Origin: Bacteroidales bacterium
Lineage (GTDB): Bacteria; Bacteroidota; Bacteroidia; Bacteroidales; WCHB1-69
Assembly (NCBI GenBank): GCA_016288655.1
Contig: JAEEKX010000038.1
Span: 1 to 44,372 of the forward strand
Direction: 5' to 3'
DNA: 44,372 nucleotides
Of this stretch, positions 21,201-28,483 are shown in pieces (within the stretch, counting starts at the first letter, position 1; each line of letters starts with the position of its first letter). The notes beneath the pieces were generated by a model. It ran no database searches. It had not been told where the DNA came from and saw nothing but the letters and a program-made list of their open reading frames with translations. The position numbers and the translations under genes were made by a program.

Positions 21201-21821
21201 CAACGTCTGCTCCTTGTGACCATTGCGCTGCAACTCAATATAATAGTCGTCGCCGTAAATGTCGATGAACTCCTCCACGACCTTGCGGGCTCGATCCAAG
21301 TTGAAGGTGATGGGCAGCGTGCCGTCGTGTAGCGACGGGTTGTCGGCCATAATCACCTGCGGCAATTCGCCGCCCAAACAGGCCGAGCAGGCGATGACCC
21401 CTTCCGAATACTTCCGCATGATCTCCTTGTCAACACGTGGGGTGCGGTAGAAACCCTCCGTCCATCCCAACGACACCAAATGGCTCAAGTTCTTGTATCC
21501 CACCATGTTTTTGGCTAAAAGAATCAGGTGGTGGCCACTCTGGTCGGAGCGCACATCGGAGCGTTTCTGCAGACGGCTGCCGTTGCGCGCCACATAGACC
21601 TCACACCCGATGATCGCTTTGAACGGGTCATCCTTGTGCTCCTTGTTGAATTTCTCCACCTCCTTTACGAAGGTATAGATGCCGTACATGTTGCCATGGT
21701 CGGTCATGGCCATGGCACGCTGTCCGTCGTCGTATGCCTTTTTAATCAAAGATGGGATATCCGACAGTCCGTCGAGCAGGGAATATTGCGTATGTACGTG
21801 AAGGTGTGTGAAATCTGCCAT
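18207..21821 (-). CDS. dnaE: DNA polymerase III alpha subunit
   Basis: The 1204-aa protein is the replicative polymerase catalytic subunit. An N-terminal PHP domain (about 1-290: HLHVH at 6-10, MTDHGNMYG, GCEVYVARN) precedes the polymerase palm with PDIDIDMD at about 429-436, which holds two catalytic aspartates. Further motifs are GRGSAAGS and FNKSHATCYAFVAYQTAWLKA; a tandem HhH (FGLAALKGVGANAV) and an OB-fold (TLIFAAAVTAA) follow. Length fits DnaE1. The PHP metal ligands look well kept. The gene lies 37 bases after the GAP1-like gene and 18 before the helicase, with no promoter element seen in either gap. Confidence 0.95.
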   Translation of the reverse strand: MADFTHLHVHTQYSLLDGLSDIPSLIKKAYDDGQRAMAMTDHGNMYGIYTFVKEVEKFNKEHKDDPFKAIIGCEVYVARNGSRLQKRSDVRSDQSGHHLILLAKNMVGYKNLSHLVSLGWTEGFYRTPRVDKEIMRKYSEGVIACSACLGGELPQVIMADNPSLHDGTLPITFNLDRARKVVEEFIDIYGDDYYIELQRNGHKEQTLVNAALLQLAEEFHLRCIATNDVHFVNREDFPAHKMLICINTRKDYIDTEAIAQDEDQDNGMAYSGEEYFRTTEEMAELFADHPEVLSNTMHVANKVQVISLKHEPTLPKFEVPPQFKDEFDYLCYLTWEGAKRRWGEELSDEIKERLQFELDTVGGMGFPGYFLIVMDFIEAGRRNGIRFGPGRGSAAGSAIAYCLNITNIDPIKYDLLFERFLNPDRISLPDIDIDMDSTGRAKTIEYVSQKYGSEKVAVIVTLMEMKGKTAIRDCARALKLPLAESDRLAKLVPDDAKTLKAAIDASPELTYELENGSPLVKKTLEFAEKLDGTLRGTGVHACGVIIGRDSLFDCIPLATSKNSDTMVVEYEGALVEEAGLLKMDFLGLNTLDIITYSLRNIKKSKGKDIEIDDIPLDDEKTYKVFQNGDTTAIFQFESPGMRKYLRELQPTRFEDIIAMVALYRPGPMDNIPSFINRKQGREAITYPIPEMGKILDETYGITIYQEQVMLLSRLLAGFTRGQADTLRKAMGKKKIDVMESLYTEFTYGGTQRDYSLDDLKNIWEEWKKFASYAFNKSHATCYAFVAYQTAWLKANYTAEFLAANMTAEITDLKKVTELIDEASKQGIAVLPPDINESDLAFSVNQDGAIRFGLAALKGVGANAVQDIIDEREAHGKFKNIFDFIERANLRSCNRRIVESMAAVGTFDSFGNIHRAQFFCEDKDHKTFVERLMNYGAHQQDSSQQMQMSIFDEVVGGGIDEAALPPIPECDEWSAFERLKKEREIAGFYISGHPFDHFRPIIDSFCNTDLSVISQKEDWYLMQGRTLIFAAAVTAAQHKIGKNGNPYGIITIEDSTSSFDWMLFGEDYSKYRHLFDVGQFLLFAANIVERGFEREIAKKTFNLKPSRIIYLRDAFTVIPSAVRLKMEVGDLSQNTANIIQEWLRAAEEKSQREGKGGGTKKLIFSILDKNCEFYTDLFNYEMKVDPETFIEMKPASIHCEISLEK

Positions 21822-21858
21822 TTGAGAATGGTTTAAAAGTGAATAAAAAGCGGGCGGA

Positions 21859-23385
21859 CTATTTCCCGTAAAGGATGGTCTTTACTTTGGCGAAGTCGCT
21901 CTTGATGATGTCGCCGCGATTGCGGGCGAGGCGTCGCCGCATGTCGTTGTCGGTGATCAGGTCTTGGAGCAGCCGGTACTTCTCCGGTCCGAGTTGCGCC
22001 TCCATCTGCGGGAATTTGGCGCTGTTGGCGAGGTCTTCCATGCAGTTCAACCCCTTGGTGATCATGTTCTGGTTCAGGGCATGACGGAAGAGCAGATTGC
22101 AATAGACCCGCTCCTTGACGCCCGCCTGGGTGACGTCCAACAACTCGTTTTTGTCGTATCGGTTGAGAAGGTTGTAGTATTTCTGCAAGGAATCCTCCGA
22201 CCACGCCTCCGTCTCTAAGTAGGTGAGCGTGTTTTTCACCGCCCAGCCAACGGAGTCGTTGGGACCGGGGTTGTCGTCGGCGTTGATGGGGTGCTCCGCG
22301 TCGTCGTTAGCGGGCTTGGTCGGCGTGGAGACGACCGACTGCGACTGTTTCGCCGGCTCCGGGAAGTCGATGCTCCGCACGATGACGATGGCGAGAACCA
22401 CCGCCAACAGCGCGGCCAATCCGATGAGCACGGGCTTGTAGTAGGTGAACTTCCCGCGTTTGCTGTAGGTGAGCGGCAACTCCATGCTCGTCCCGCCGTC
22501 GAGCATGCCGCTGCACGGGCGGTAACTCTCGCGGAATTTGAGCGTGAAACGGATACCCGTGCCGCGCAGTTCTTTGGGGTAGCTGATGACTTGGGTGACC
22601 TCGTTGTAACTCACCTCGGGGTTGGAACAGATGAACTCCGTGCGCCCCGGGCTGACATAACGGCTCTTGCCCAAGGTGAAGGTTAACCTGACGTTGACGA
22701 CGTTCTCAACCACCGCCGGCGTTGCCTGGGGTAGCCGCGCCCGCTCGCGCAGCTGCAGCTCGTAGGAGATCTCCTGCGAGATGTCCGGCGTGTTGGCACA
22801 CTGCTCGCCCAGCAGGTAGGGGACGGGATCCGCCGCCGTGCCATCTGCCACCTTCGGCACGATGAACAGACAGCGGTATAAGGAGAAACGGGGGAGGGAA
22901 GTCTCCTCCAGCAACGAGGCGATCTCGTCGTCCGGAAGGTAGATCTTGGCCGCCGCCATGCGCCCCTCGGGAAGCCACGGCTCCGATTGCGGGGTGCTGC
23001 GCTCCGCCAGCAACTCGCTCAGCCGGTCGATGAATTGCCAATTTTCGGGAATCACCACCCGATCGACGTGCCCCGTCAACTCGTCGTAGGTCGCCAACGC
23101 TTTGTCCAAGGCCGCTTTCACGTGCGGCAAGTAGTGCCCGTGATGGACGAAAATGGAGAAGAAGATGATTCCGACACGGTTGTCACGACTGGCGTCGCGG
23201 CGCATCTGCCCGATAGAGATCCACGCCCCCTCCTCGTTCAACTCCACCATGTATCCGCTCGCATGCAGCGCCTCCTTCGACAGGTATCCGAATTCGGCAC
23301 ACGGCTCCTTCGTGGGCATTCCACCGACGCTGTACAACAACTTGTACCCGTCGTTATGTCCGTGTACCATAATACATTGACCCAT
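21859..23385 (-). CDS. membrane-anchored protein with GAP1-N-like N terminus, function unknown
   Basis: I recognise no characterised homologue. The 508-aa protein opens with CIMVHGHNDGYKLLYSVGG, and later has RDNRVGIIFFSIFVHHGHYL; these resemble the two signatures of GAP1-N (GTPase-associated protein 1 N-terminal) domains, roughly Q-x-x-x-G-x-x-D-G-H-x-L-L and R-x-G-x-x-F-x-H. A beta-rich middle (about 230-325) follows. A single strong transmembrane helix (about 332-352), preceded by YSKRGKFTYYK, predicts a cytoplasmic N-terminal part and an outside C terminus. That C terminus has a Pro/Asp-rich linker and a helical domain to residue 508. The gene has its own -7 element and precedes dnaE by 37 bases. 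No GTPase or other known GAP1 partner is adjacent. The domain match is by eye. Confidence 0.55.
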   Translation of the reverse strand: MGQCIMVHGHNDGYKLLYSVGGMPTKEPCAEFGYLSKEALHASGYMVELNEEGAWISIGQMRRDASRDNRVGIIFFSIFVHHGHYLPHVKAALDKALATYDELTGHVDRVVIPENWQFIDRLSELLAERSTPQSEPWLPEGRMAAAKIYLPDDEIASLLEETSLPRFSLYRCLFIVPKVADGTAADPVPYLLGEQCANTPDISQEISYELQLRERARLPQATPAVVENVVNVRLTFTLGKSRYVSPGRTEFICSNPEVSYNEVTQVISYPKELRGTGIRFTLKFRESYRPCSGMLDGGTSMELPLTYSKRGKFTYYKPVLIGLAALLAVVLAIVIVRSIDFPEPAKQSQSVVSTPTKPANDDAEHPINADDNPGPNDSVGWAVKNTLTYLETEAWSEDSLQKYYNLLNRYDKNELLDVTQAGVKERVYCNLLFRHALNQNMITKGLNCMEDLANSAKFPQMEAQLGPEKYRLLQDLITDNDMRRRLARNRGDIIKSDFAKVKTILYGK

Positions 23386-23421
23386 CTTCTTCTACTTTTT
23401 TACGTATAATCTAAAATCCTG

Positions 23422-23429
23422 CAAAGGTA
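23422..23429 (-). promoter_or_regulatory. -7 element for the GAP1-like gene
   Basis: TACCTTTG on the minus strand fits TAnnTTTG, 36 bases before the ATG at 23385, in a 118-base AT-rich gap. No TTG box at the standard spacing. It may also drive dnaE and the helicase gene, as no other promoter is seen before them. Confidence 0.5.
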
Positions 23430-23503
23430 TGGATTTTTTTGCAAAAAAAGAAGTGGATAGATGATTTTTTTACGCTTTTCTTTAAGATGTTAAAAATGAG
23501 AAT

Positions 23504-24445
23504 CTAATGCGTTGCCTCTCCCTTCTGTAAAAGATTCAACTGCTTGGATTCCAATGTGATGCGGTAATTTCCGGCCGACAGCATTTCGCCCTCGACCTCG
23601 CCCGGCACCGGCTCTTTCGAGCGGATCTCGACACGGTCGCCGTGCAGTACTCGCGCCTCCGGCAACCGCAGGTGCTCTCCGGAGAAAAGCCGTTTCACAT
23701 TCGCGATCACTTTCATCGGTCGGATCTTGCGGATGGCCACGATGTCCAGCATCCGGTCGTGCGGGTCCGCCATCGGCACCTGCCGCATGCCGTTGCCGTT
23801 GTACTGCGCGTTTCCCACTGCCATCGTGAAGATCTCGTCCGTCATCTCCCCGTCCGCTGTGACGATCGTCACCGGAGTCGCTCGGTAACTGAAGAGCACC
23901 TTCACCAGCTTCAGCAGATATACCGCCGACGGGAAGAGTTTCGGCTTGCCCTTCGTGGTCTCGCGGATCACCGCGGCGTCGAAGGCGAAGCCGGCGATGT
24001 TGATGAACCGCCGCCGTGCCGTGGCCGCGCCGCCGACCACCGTTTCCACCATCCCCACGTCCGTTGGCAGGAAACTGCCGCGCTGCAAGAACGTGCGGAA
24101 GTCGGCGGCGCCCGGGTAGCCCAGCGTGCGACAGAAGTCGTTGCCCGTCCCCAACGGTATGATCGCCATAAACACCTCGTCGGCAGGTACTCCCGACTGG
24201 TAGATGCCGTTCACCACCTCGTTCACCGTGCCGTCGCCGCCCACCGCGATCAGATGGCGGTGCCCCGCTTGGCACAACTGGCAGGCCAACTCCATGCCGT
24301 GTCCGATGCCGTCCGCCACGTGCAGGCGGTAGTTGATGCCGTGCGCCTGCAGATCCTGCAGGATGGTCTTCTCCAACATCTTGCGCTTGGCGGTCAGCGC
24401 GTTCGGGTTGGCAATCACTTGCCATTGTACATCTTGGATGTTCAT
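23504..24445 (-). CDS. YegS/diacylglycerol kinase-family lipid kinase
   Basis: The 313-aa protein has the DAGK catalytic fold: opening WQVIANPNA, nucleotide-binding AVGGDGTVNEVVNG (GGD at 69-71), and PLGTGNDFCRTLGYP downstream. These bacterial enzymes phosphorylate diacylglycerol, sphingoid bases or related lipids at the inner face of the cytoplasmic membrane. I took the ATG at 24445 (MNIQDVQW) because the longer frame to 24490 would begin inside the terminator hairpin of the upstream gene. Bacteroidota make sphingolipids, so a sphingoid substrate is possible, but nothing in the sequence decides this. It stands alone between kdd and the GAP1-like gene. Confidence 0.87.
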   Translation of the reverse strand: MNIQDVQWQVIANPNALTAKRKMLEKTILQDLQAHGINYRLHVADGIGHGMELACQLCQAGHRHLIAVGGDGTVNEVVNGIYQSGVPADEVFMAIIPLGTGNDFCRTLGYPGAADFRTFLQRGSFLPTDVGMVETVVGGAATARRRFINIAGFAFDAAVIRETTKGKPKLFPSAVYLLKLVKVLFSYRATPVTIVTADGEMTDEIFTMAVGNAQYNGNGMRQVPMADPHDRMLDIVAIRKIRPMKVIANVKRLFSGEHLRLPEARVLHGDRVEIRSKEPVPGEVEGEMLSAGNYRITLESKQLNLLQKGEATH

Positions 24446-24469
24446 GGGGAAATCGGGACGGATGTTAAT

Positions 24470-24500
24470 AAAAAAAGGCGGTTGTCTCAATGCAACCGCC
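24470..24500 (-). terminator. intrinsic terminator of kdd
   Basis: GGCGGTTG (minus-strand start at 24500) pairs perfectly with CAACCGCC across an 8-base loop, and is followed on the minus strand by a run of seven T. It lies 20 bases after the kdd stop and closes that transcript before the lipid kinase gene. Confidence 0.85.
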
Positions 24501-24520
24501 TTTGTATTAGTGAGATGTGA

Positions 24521-25594
24521 TTATGCGTAAAGTTCTTCGAAGATCTTGCGCAGTTCGGGGCTTTCGCGGAGTTCCTGGAGGGTGAACTCGGCATGGCCTT
24601 TGGTGTAGCCGTTGCCCATGATCATGTTGACGTCGGAACCGATGCCTTCGGCGCCGAGACTGGCTTTGGTGAAACTGGTGGCCATGGAGAAGAAATAGAC
24701 CACGCCGTCGTCCTTGGTGCAGAGCACGGCGGTCATCTCCTGGTCGGGAACGTTGACGCAGTTGATGGTGACGTCGGCCATCTTGCCGTTGGTGAGTCTC
24801 TCGACCAACTCATAGACCTGCACGGGAGTCATGCCTGCAGCACTCTCCACGATGTCGCAGAAGCCGAGGTCCTTGATGCGCTGGGTGCTCTTCGGGCTGT
24901 TGGCGATGCCGATCACCTTGCCGGTGACGCCGACGCGCTTCTTGGCCTCGTAGCAGCAGAGCATGCCGCTCTTGCCGCCGGCGCCGAGGATGACGACGGT
25001 CTGGCCGTACTGACAGAGTTTCGCGGTCTGGGCGGGTGCGCCGGCCACGTCGAGGGCGGAGAGGGCCAACTTCTCGGGCATGTCGGTCGGGATCTTGGCA
25101 TAGATGCCGCTCTCAAAGAGGATGGCCTTGCCCTTGATATCCACCTGGTCCACGTCGGGACGGATCTCCAGGATCTCGTCGATGCGCAGCGGGGTGAGCG
25201 ACAGGGAGACGAGGGTGGCGATGCGGTCGCCCTCCTTCAGGTCGATCTTGCCCTTCAGGGCGTCGCCGATCTTCTCCACCTTGCCGAGCAGCATGCCGCC
25301 TGAGCCGGTGCGACGGTTGCGGTGCTTGCCCTGCAACTCCACGTTCAACAGCATCTCCTTCTTCACCTCTTCCATCACCTTCTCCACGCTGGCGCCTTCG
25401 CCTGCCTGCTGTTTGGCATAGTTGTGGATGTCGGTGAATGACGCGGAGTCGATGTTCAACGTCTGCACGTCGATCAAGATCTCGTTGTCGTAGATCACAT
25501 CCATGTTGTTGTCCAATTTGTTGGCCGGCTGCGGGAGAACGCCCTTCGGCTCGATGACGCGGTGCGTACCGTACTTGTTTCCTTTAGGTTGCAT
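24521..25594 (-). CDS. kdd: L-erythro-3,5-diaminohexanoate dehydrogenase
   Basis: The 357-aa protein matches Kdd of the anaerobic lysine fermentation pathway, which deaminates 3,5-diaminohexanoate oxidatively to 5-amino-3-oxohexanoate with NAD(P). The opening (NKYGTHRVIEPKGVLPQPA) and NEILIDVQTLNIDSASF are, to my memory, characteristic of Kdd rather than general zinc alcohol dehydrogenases. A medium-chain-dehydrogenase Rossmann motif VVILGAGGKSGM lies at about 200-211. The other pathway genes (kamA, kamDE, kce, kal) are not in the window; in clustered genomes they adjoin kdd. Here the gene has its own promoter and terminator. A generic quinone/zinc oxidoreductase is the alternative. Confidence 0.8.
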   Translation of the reverse strand: MQPKGNKYGTHRVIEPKGVLPQPANKLDNNMDVIYDNEILIDVQTLNIDSASFTDIHNYAKQQAGEGASVEKVMEEVKKEMLLNVELQGKHRNRRTGSGGMLLGKVEKIGDALKGKIDLKEGDRIATLVSLSLTPLRIDEILEIRPDVDQVDIKGKAILFESGIYAKIPTDMPEKLALSALDVAGAPAQTAKLCQYGQTVVILGAGGKSGMLCCYEAKKRVGVTGKVIGIANSPKSTQRIKDLGFCDIVESAAGMTPVQVYELVERLTNGKMADVTINCVNVPDQEMTAVLCTKDDGVVYFFSMATSFTKASLGAEGIGSDVNMIMGNGYTKGHAEFTLQELRESPELRKIFEELYA

Positions 25595-25649
25595 AATTAA
25601 TTTATTTTTAGATGTTTAAATAATTTTTGAACTGCTGGTTTAGCGGGTG

Positions 25650-25680
25650 CAAATATAAGAAAAAATTTTTTTATTCCAAA
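25650..25680 (-). promoter_or_regulatory. strong Bacteroidota promoter for kdd
   Basis: On the minus strand TTTG (25677-25680) and TATATTTG (25650-25657) are spaced by 19 bases, a full consensus match. The kdd ATG is 56 bases downstream, leaving a leader of about 50 bases. The -33 box is inside an inverted repeat (25671-25704). Confidence 0.75.
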
Positions 25681-25704
25681 CGGGAAAACTGGAGTTTGGA
25701 ATAA
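25671..25704 (-). terminator. hairpin after the C10 protease gene, overlapping the kdd -33 box
   Basis: TTATTCCAAAC and GTTTGGAATAA form an 11-bp perfect stem around a 12-base loop, 17 bases after the protease stop. On the minus strand the stem is followed by an A-run then six T, so termination is plausible but the U-tract is displaced. Because the promoter -33 box is in one arm, a regulator-binding role for kdd is an alternative. Confidence 0.5.
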
Positions 25705-25721
25705 AAAATGGAAGGCAACCG

Positions 25722-27140
25722 TTACCGTTTGCTCACCTTGGTCGTCGTGATGGCGCCACTGGCATCGACCACACGCATCATATAGAGCCCCGGCGCCAGG
25801 CCGTTCAATTCCATCTCACAGCGGCATCCGTTGACGGCGTCGAGGCGGCGTACCTGTCGCCCGGTGGCGTCGAACAGCCGTACTTCGTCGATCGGCTCCG
25901 CCGAAACGACGGTGACAACCCCGGTCGCCGGATTCGGAAATGCCTCCACCTTGACGACACCGTTCTCGGAAATCCCGTCGGTATTTTCCTCCAGCGGCCG
26001 GATGTGCGCCACTGCGGCGTGCGAACTGTTGAAGTTGTATTGCGCGTTCAGGTTGTCGATGGCATAGAACCCGTTGTACGAGCCGCCCCATCCCATGTTG
26101 AAGTGGAAAAAGTCGTTGGCGTCGTAGCCGTCGCACACGAACTCGTGCCCACCTTCGCTGGCGTAGGCGCAGTAGATGATGGGACGCCCCAGGTCGAGGT
26201 CTCCCTTCAGCAGGGCACTCCAGTCGCCGCTGTAGTTGTTCTTCCATACCGTCAGGCACTCGTCGTACTTGAAGTACTCCTCCAAGGCGTCGGCGATGTC
26301 GTCGTGGAACCCCATGCTGCCCTGATTGCCATACCACATCTCGATGGCGATGCCGCAATGCGACAGCAAACGCGCCACCGCCAGGATCTGGCTGCTGGGA
26401 GTGGAGGAGGTGAGATGGTTGGGCATGGCGGCCCAGTTGTACGTGGTGTTGCCGAAGTTGGCACTGAGGGTTCCGTAGTCGCCGTATTGCCCGCTCAGGT
26501 ATTCCGAATGGTTACAGTCGTAACTGTGCGAACCGGTGCCCTTGGTGGGATGCTGCCAGTAGTGCATCACCATGCCCATTGACAGGGCACAGCAGCCGAC
26601 GTAGCAGTGGCCTCCCGGACCGCTGGCGTCGGCGGGGCAGTAGTAGTTGTAGCCGTTGTTTTGTTGCCAGTTGTTGTCGCCCAGCAGGGCGTCCACCGTG
26701 CTGACGTTGCGGTGGGGCTGGTACGATCCGTCCACCAGCGCCTGCCATTCGGCGCGGTGGAGGGCGCAACTCTCCGGCACGTCGCTCATGATGCCGGCGA
26801 TTTCGATACGGTAACCCTCCAACAACTCCGCCATCGCGGGCGGCATCTGCTGCGCGTCGAAACGCCCCTCCGTCGAGTATCCGAGCACCGGACGCACGCG
26901 GTCATCGGCCGACACGATCACAAAGCCGTCGCCGATGTTATAGACGTAAAAGCAAGGAGTGGAGTTGCCGTCGTTGGCGGTCGCGGTGTAGGTGAGTTGC
27001 GGCGCGGGTGCCGCAATGCCGACTTGGGCACGAAAAAAGTTCGACGCCACCCGTTGTGTCTGTTCCAGTGTCGTCGGGGCGGCCATGACGGCTGCCACAC
27101 CCGTCGTCCAAGCGATGAGTGTCATCATGATCTTTTTCAT
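25722..27140 (-). CDS. secreted C10-family cysteine protease (streptopain-like) with T9SS sorting domain
   Basis: The 472-aa preproprotein has a signal peptide (MKKIMMTLIAWTTGVAAVMA), a propeptide (about 22-150), the C10 catalytic domain and a C-terminal sorting domain. The nucleophile region GCCALSMGMVMHYWQHP places catalytic Cys at 183, with a second Cys at 184. The histidine is H332 in GGHEFVCDGYD, followed by FHFNMGWGGSYNGFY. The last ~75 residues (VEAFPNPATGVVTV ... TTTKVSKR) are a type A T9SS tail. It is therefore predicted to be exported by SprA and released or anchored at the surface. Its ATG overlaps the tatD stop (ATGA), so translation is coupled to the envelope operon. Confidence 0.9.
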   Translation of the reverse strand: MKKIMMTLIAWTTGVAAVMAAPTTLEQTQRVASNFFRAQVGIAAPAPQLTYTATANDGNSTPCFYVYNIGDGFVIVSADDRVRPVLGYSTEGRFDAQQMPPAMAELLEGYRIEIAGIMSDVPESCALHRAEWQALVDGSYQPHRNVSTVDALLGDNNWQQNNGYNYYCPADASGPGGHCYVGCCALSMGMVMHYWQHPTKGTGSHSYDCNHSEYLSGQYGDYGTLSANFGNTTYNWAAMPNHLTSSTPSSQILAVARLLSHCGIAIEMWYGNQGSMGFHDDIADALEEYFKYDECLTVWKNNYSGDWSALLKGDLDLGRPIIYCAYASEGGHEFVCDGYDANDFFHFNMGWGGSYNGFYAIDNLNAQYNFNSSHAAVAHIRPLEENTDGISENGVVKVEAFPNPATGVVTVVSAEPIDEVRLFDATGRQVRRLDAVNGCRCEMELNGLAPGLYMMRVVDASGAITTTKVSKR

Positions 27141-27937
27141 AATATCTGCTGTTTTAGTTGTCTGAGATTATTCAGCGGGAATATTCGCTCCACGTTGGCG
27201 GTCGTCGCCTCCGCCACCTGCTCGATGGGACATTCGAAGATGTCGGCCACCTTCTGCGCAATGATGGGGATGTAGGCACTCTCGTTGCGCGTGCCGCGGT
27301 AGGGCGTGGGCGCCAAGAACGGACAGTCGGTCTCCAGTGCGATGTGCGCTAATCCGACCTCCTTCACGATGTCCTGCAACTTGTTGTTCTTGAAAGTGAC
27401 CACCCCGCCGATTCCCAACAGGAAGCCGTGGCGGATGGCCCATTCGGCCTCCTGAATACCGCCGGAGAAGCAGTGCAGGATGCCGGTGAGTGGCGTGCCC
27501 TCGAACTGCCGCAGGATGGACATCGCCTCGGCATAGGCGCTCCTGATGTGCAGGGAGACAGGTAGTTTCCGCTCCACCGCCCAGCGCAACTGCCGCTCGA
27601 AGGCGATCTTCTGCTGCTCCACCTTTTCGTCGTCGTGGTACAGGTCCATTCCGATCTCGCCGATGCCGACCACGCCGTCGTGGTCGAGCCAACTCTCCAA
27701 GACCTCCAACTCGCGCTCGTAGTCGTCGGGCACGTCGGTGGGATGCAACCCCACCATCGGGAAGAGGTTCTGGGGGTGGCTTGCTGCCGACTCGAAGATG
27801 TCGTGGATGCTTAACGAAGAAACGCAAGGGAGAATGATCTTCGTCACTTGCGCTTCTATGGAGCGTGCCACCACCTCTTCGAGGTCGGCTTCGTAATATT
27901 CGCGGTACAGGTGTCCGTGGGAGTCGATGAACCGCAT
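27137..27937 (-). CDS. tatD: TatD-family metal-dependent DNase
   Basis: The 266-aa protein is a TIM-barrel hydrolase of the TatD family. Metal-site motifs in order: FIDSHGHL (family usually has THCHL), VGLHPTDV, GIGEIGMDLYH, LPVSLHIRSAYAEA, GILHCFSGG and LETDCPFLAPTPYRGTRNE. Family members are 3'-5' exonucleases or deoxyribonucleases in the cytoplasm. The gene begins 2 bases after the third ompH gene and its stop overlaps the protease start, so it is embedded in the envelope operon. The Cys-to-Gly change in the first motif does not remove a metal histidine. Confidence 0.9.
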   Translation of the reverse strand: MRFIDSHGHLYREYYEADLEEVVARSIEAQVTKIILPCVSSLSIHDIFESAASHPQNLFPMVGLHPTDVPDDYERELEVLESWLDHDGVVGIGEIGMDLYHDDEKVEQQKIAFERQLRWAVERKLPVSLHIRSAYAEAMSILRQFEGTPLTGILHCFSGGIQEAEWAIRHGFLLGIGGVVTFKNNKLQDIVKEVGLAHIALETDCPFLAPTPYRGTRNESAYIPIIAQKVADIFECPIEQVAEATTANVERIFPLNNLRQLKQQIL

Positions 27938-27939
27938 GG

Positions 27940-28446
27940 CTACTTGACCCCCAGTTTTTCCTTCACCTTGTCGGTCAGATCGTCGCTCTCGCTGTTGTAC
28001 AACTGCGTCGAGACGTCGAAAACGTAGGTGTATCCGTTGGCTTTTGCCACCTCCTTGACGGCGTCGAGGGCCTTCTTCTGGATGGGTTCGAGCAGCTCGT
28101 TTTCCTTGGTGGTCAGTTGGCTTTGGGCGCTCTCCTGGAACGCTTGCAGCCGTTTGTACATGTCCTCCACCTCTTTCTGCTTCACCTTGGCCACGGCGTC
28201 ACTGTAGGTGCCGCGTTTCTTCTGGAAATCCTCGTAGGCCTTTTGGAATTCGGATTGCAGGGCTTCCCCCTCCTTGGTCAGTTCGTCGGCTTTGGCCTGC
28301 AGTTCCGCCTGGGAGGTCGTCCATTCCGGCAGGGCCTGCATGACAGCGGTCAGATCGACATGGCCGAACTTGGCCTTCTGGCCGAAAGCAGCATTGCCGA
28401 AACCGGTGACGATGAGCAATAGGGCGAGTATGATTGTCTTTTTCAT
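27940..28446 (-). CDS. OmpH/Skp-family periplasmic chaperone, copy 3
   Basis: The 168-aa protein has a signal peptide (MKKTIILALLLIVTGFGNAAFG) and a long Lys/Glu/Gln-rich coiled coil (about 45-130) between two short beta parts (KFGHVDLTAVMQALPEW and GYTYVFDVSTQ), the Skp jellyfish fold. Skp trimers hold unfolded barrel proteins in the periplasm for BamA. I chose the ATG at 28446; the longer frame to 28482 only adds a Lys-rich string before the signal peptide. It is third in a tandem trio downstream of bamA and lies 2 bases before tatD. It diverges clearly from the other two copies. Confidence 0.9.
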   Translation of the reverse strand: MKKTIILALLLIVTGFGNAAFGQKAKFGHVDLTAVMQALPEWTTSQAELQAKADELTKEGEALQSEFQKAYEDFQKKRGTYSDAVAKVKQKEVEDMYKRLQAFQESAQSQLTTKENELLEPIQKKALDAVKEVAKANGYTYVFDVSTQLYNSESDDLTDKVKEKLGVK

Positions 28447-28483
28447 TTTCTTTTTTTTGTAAAATCGAGAATAGATGGACAAC

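Noticed and set aside
24446-24490. N-terminal extension of the lipid kinase
   Set aside because: It begins in the kdd terminator hairpin, so the start at 24445 is preferred.
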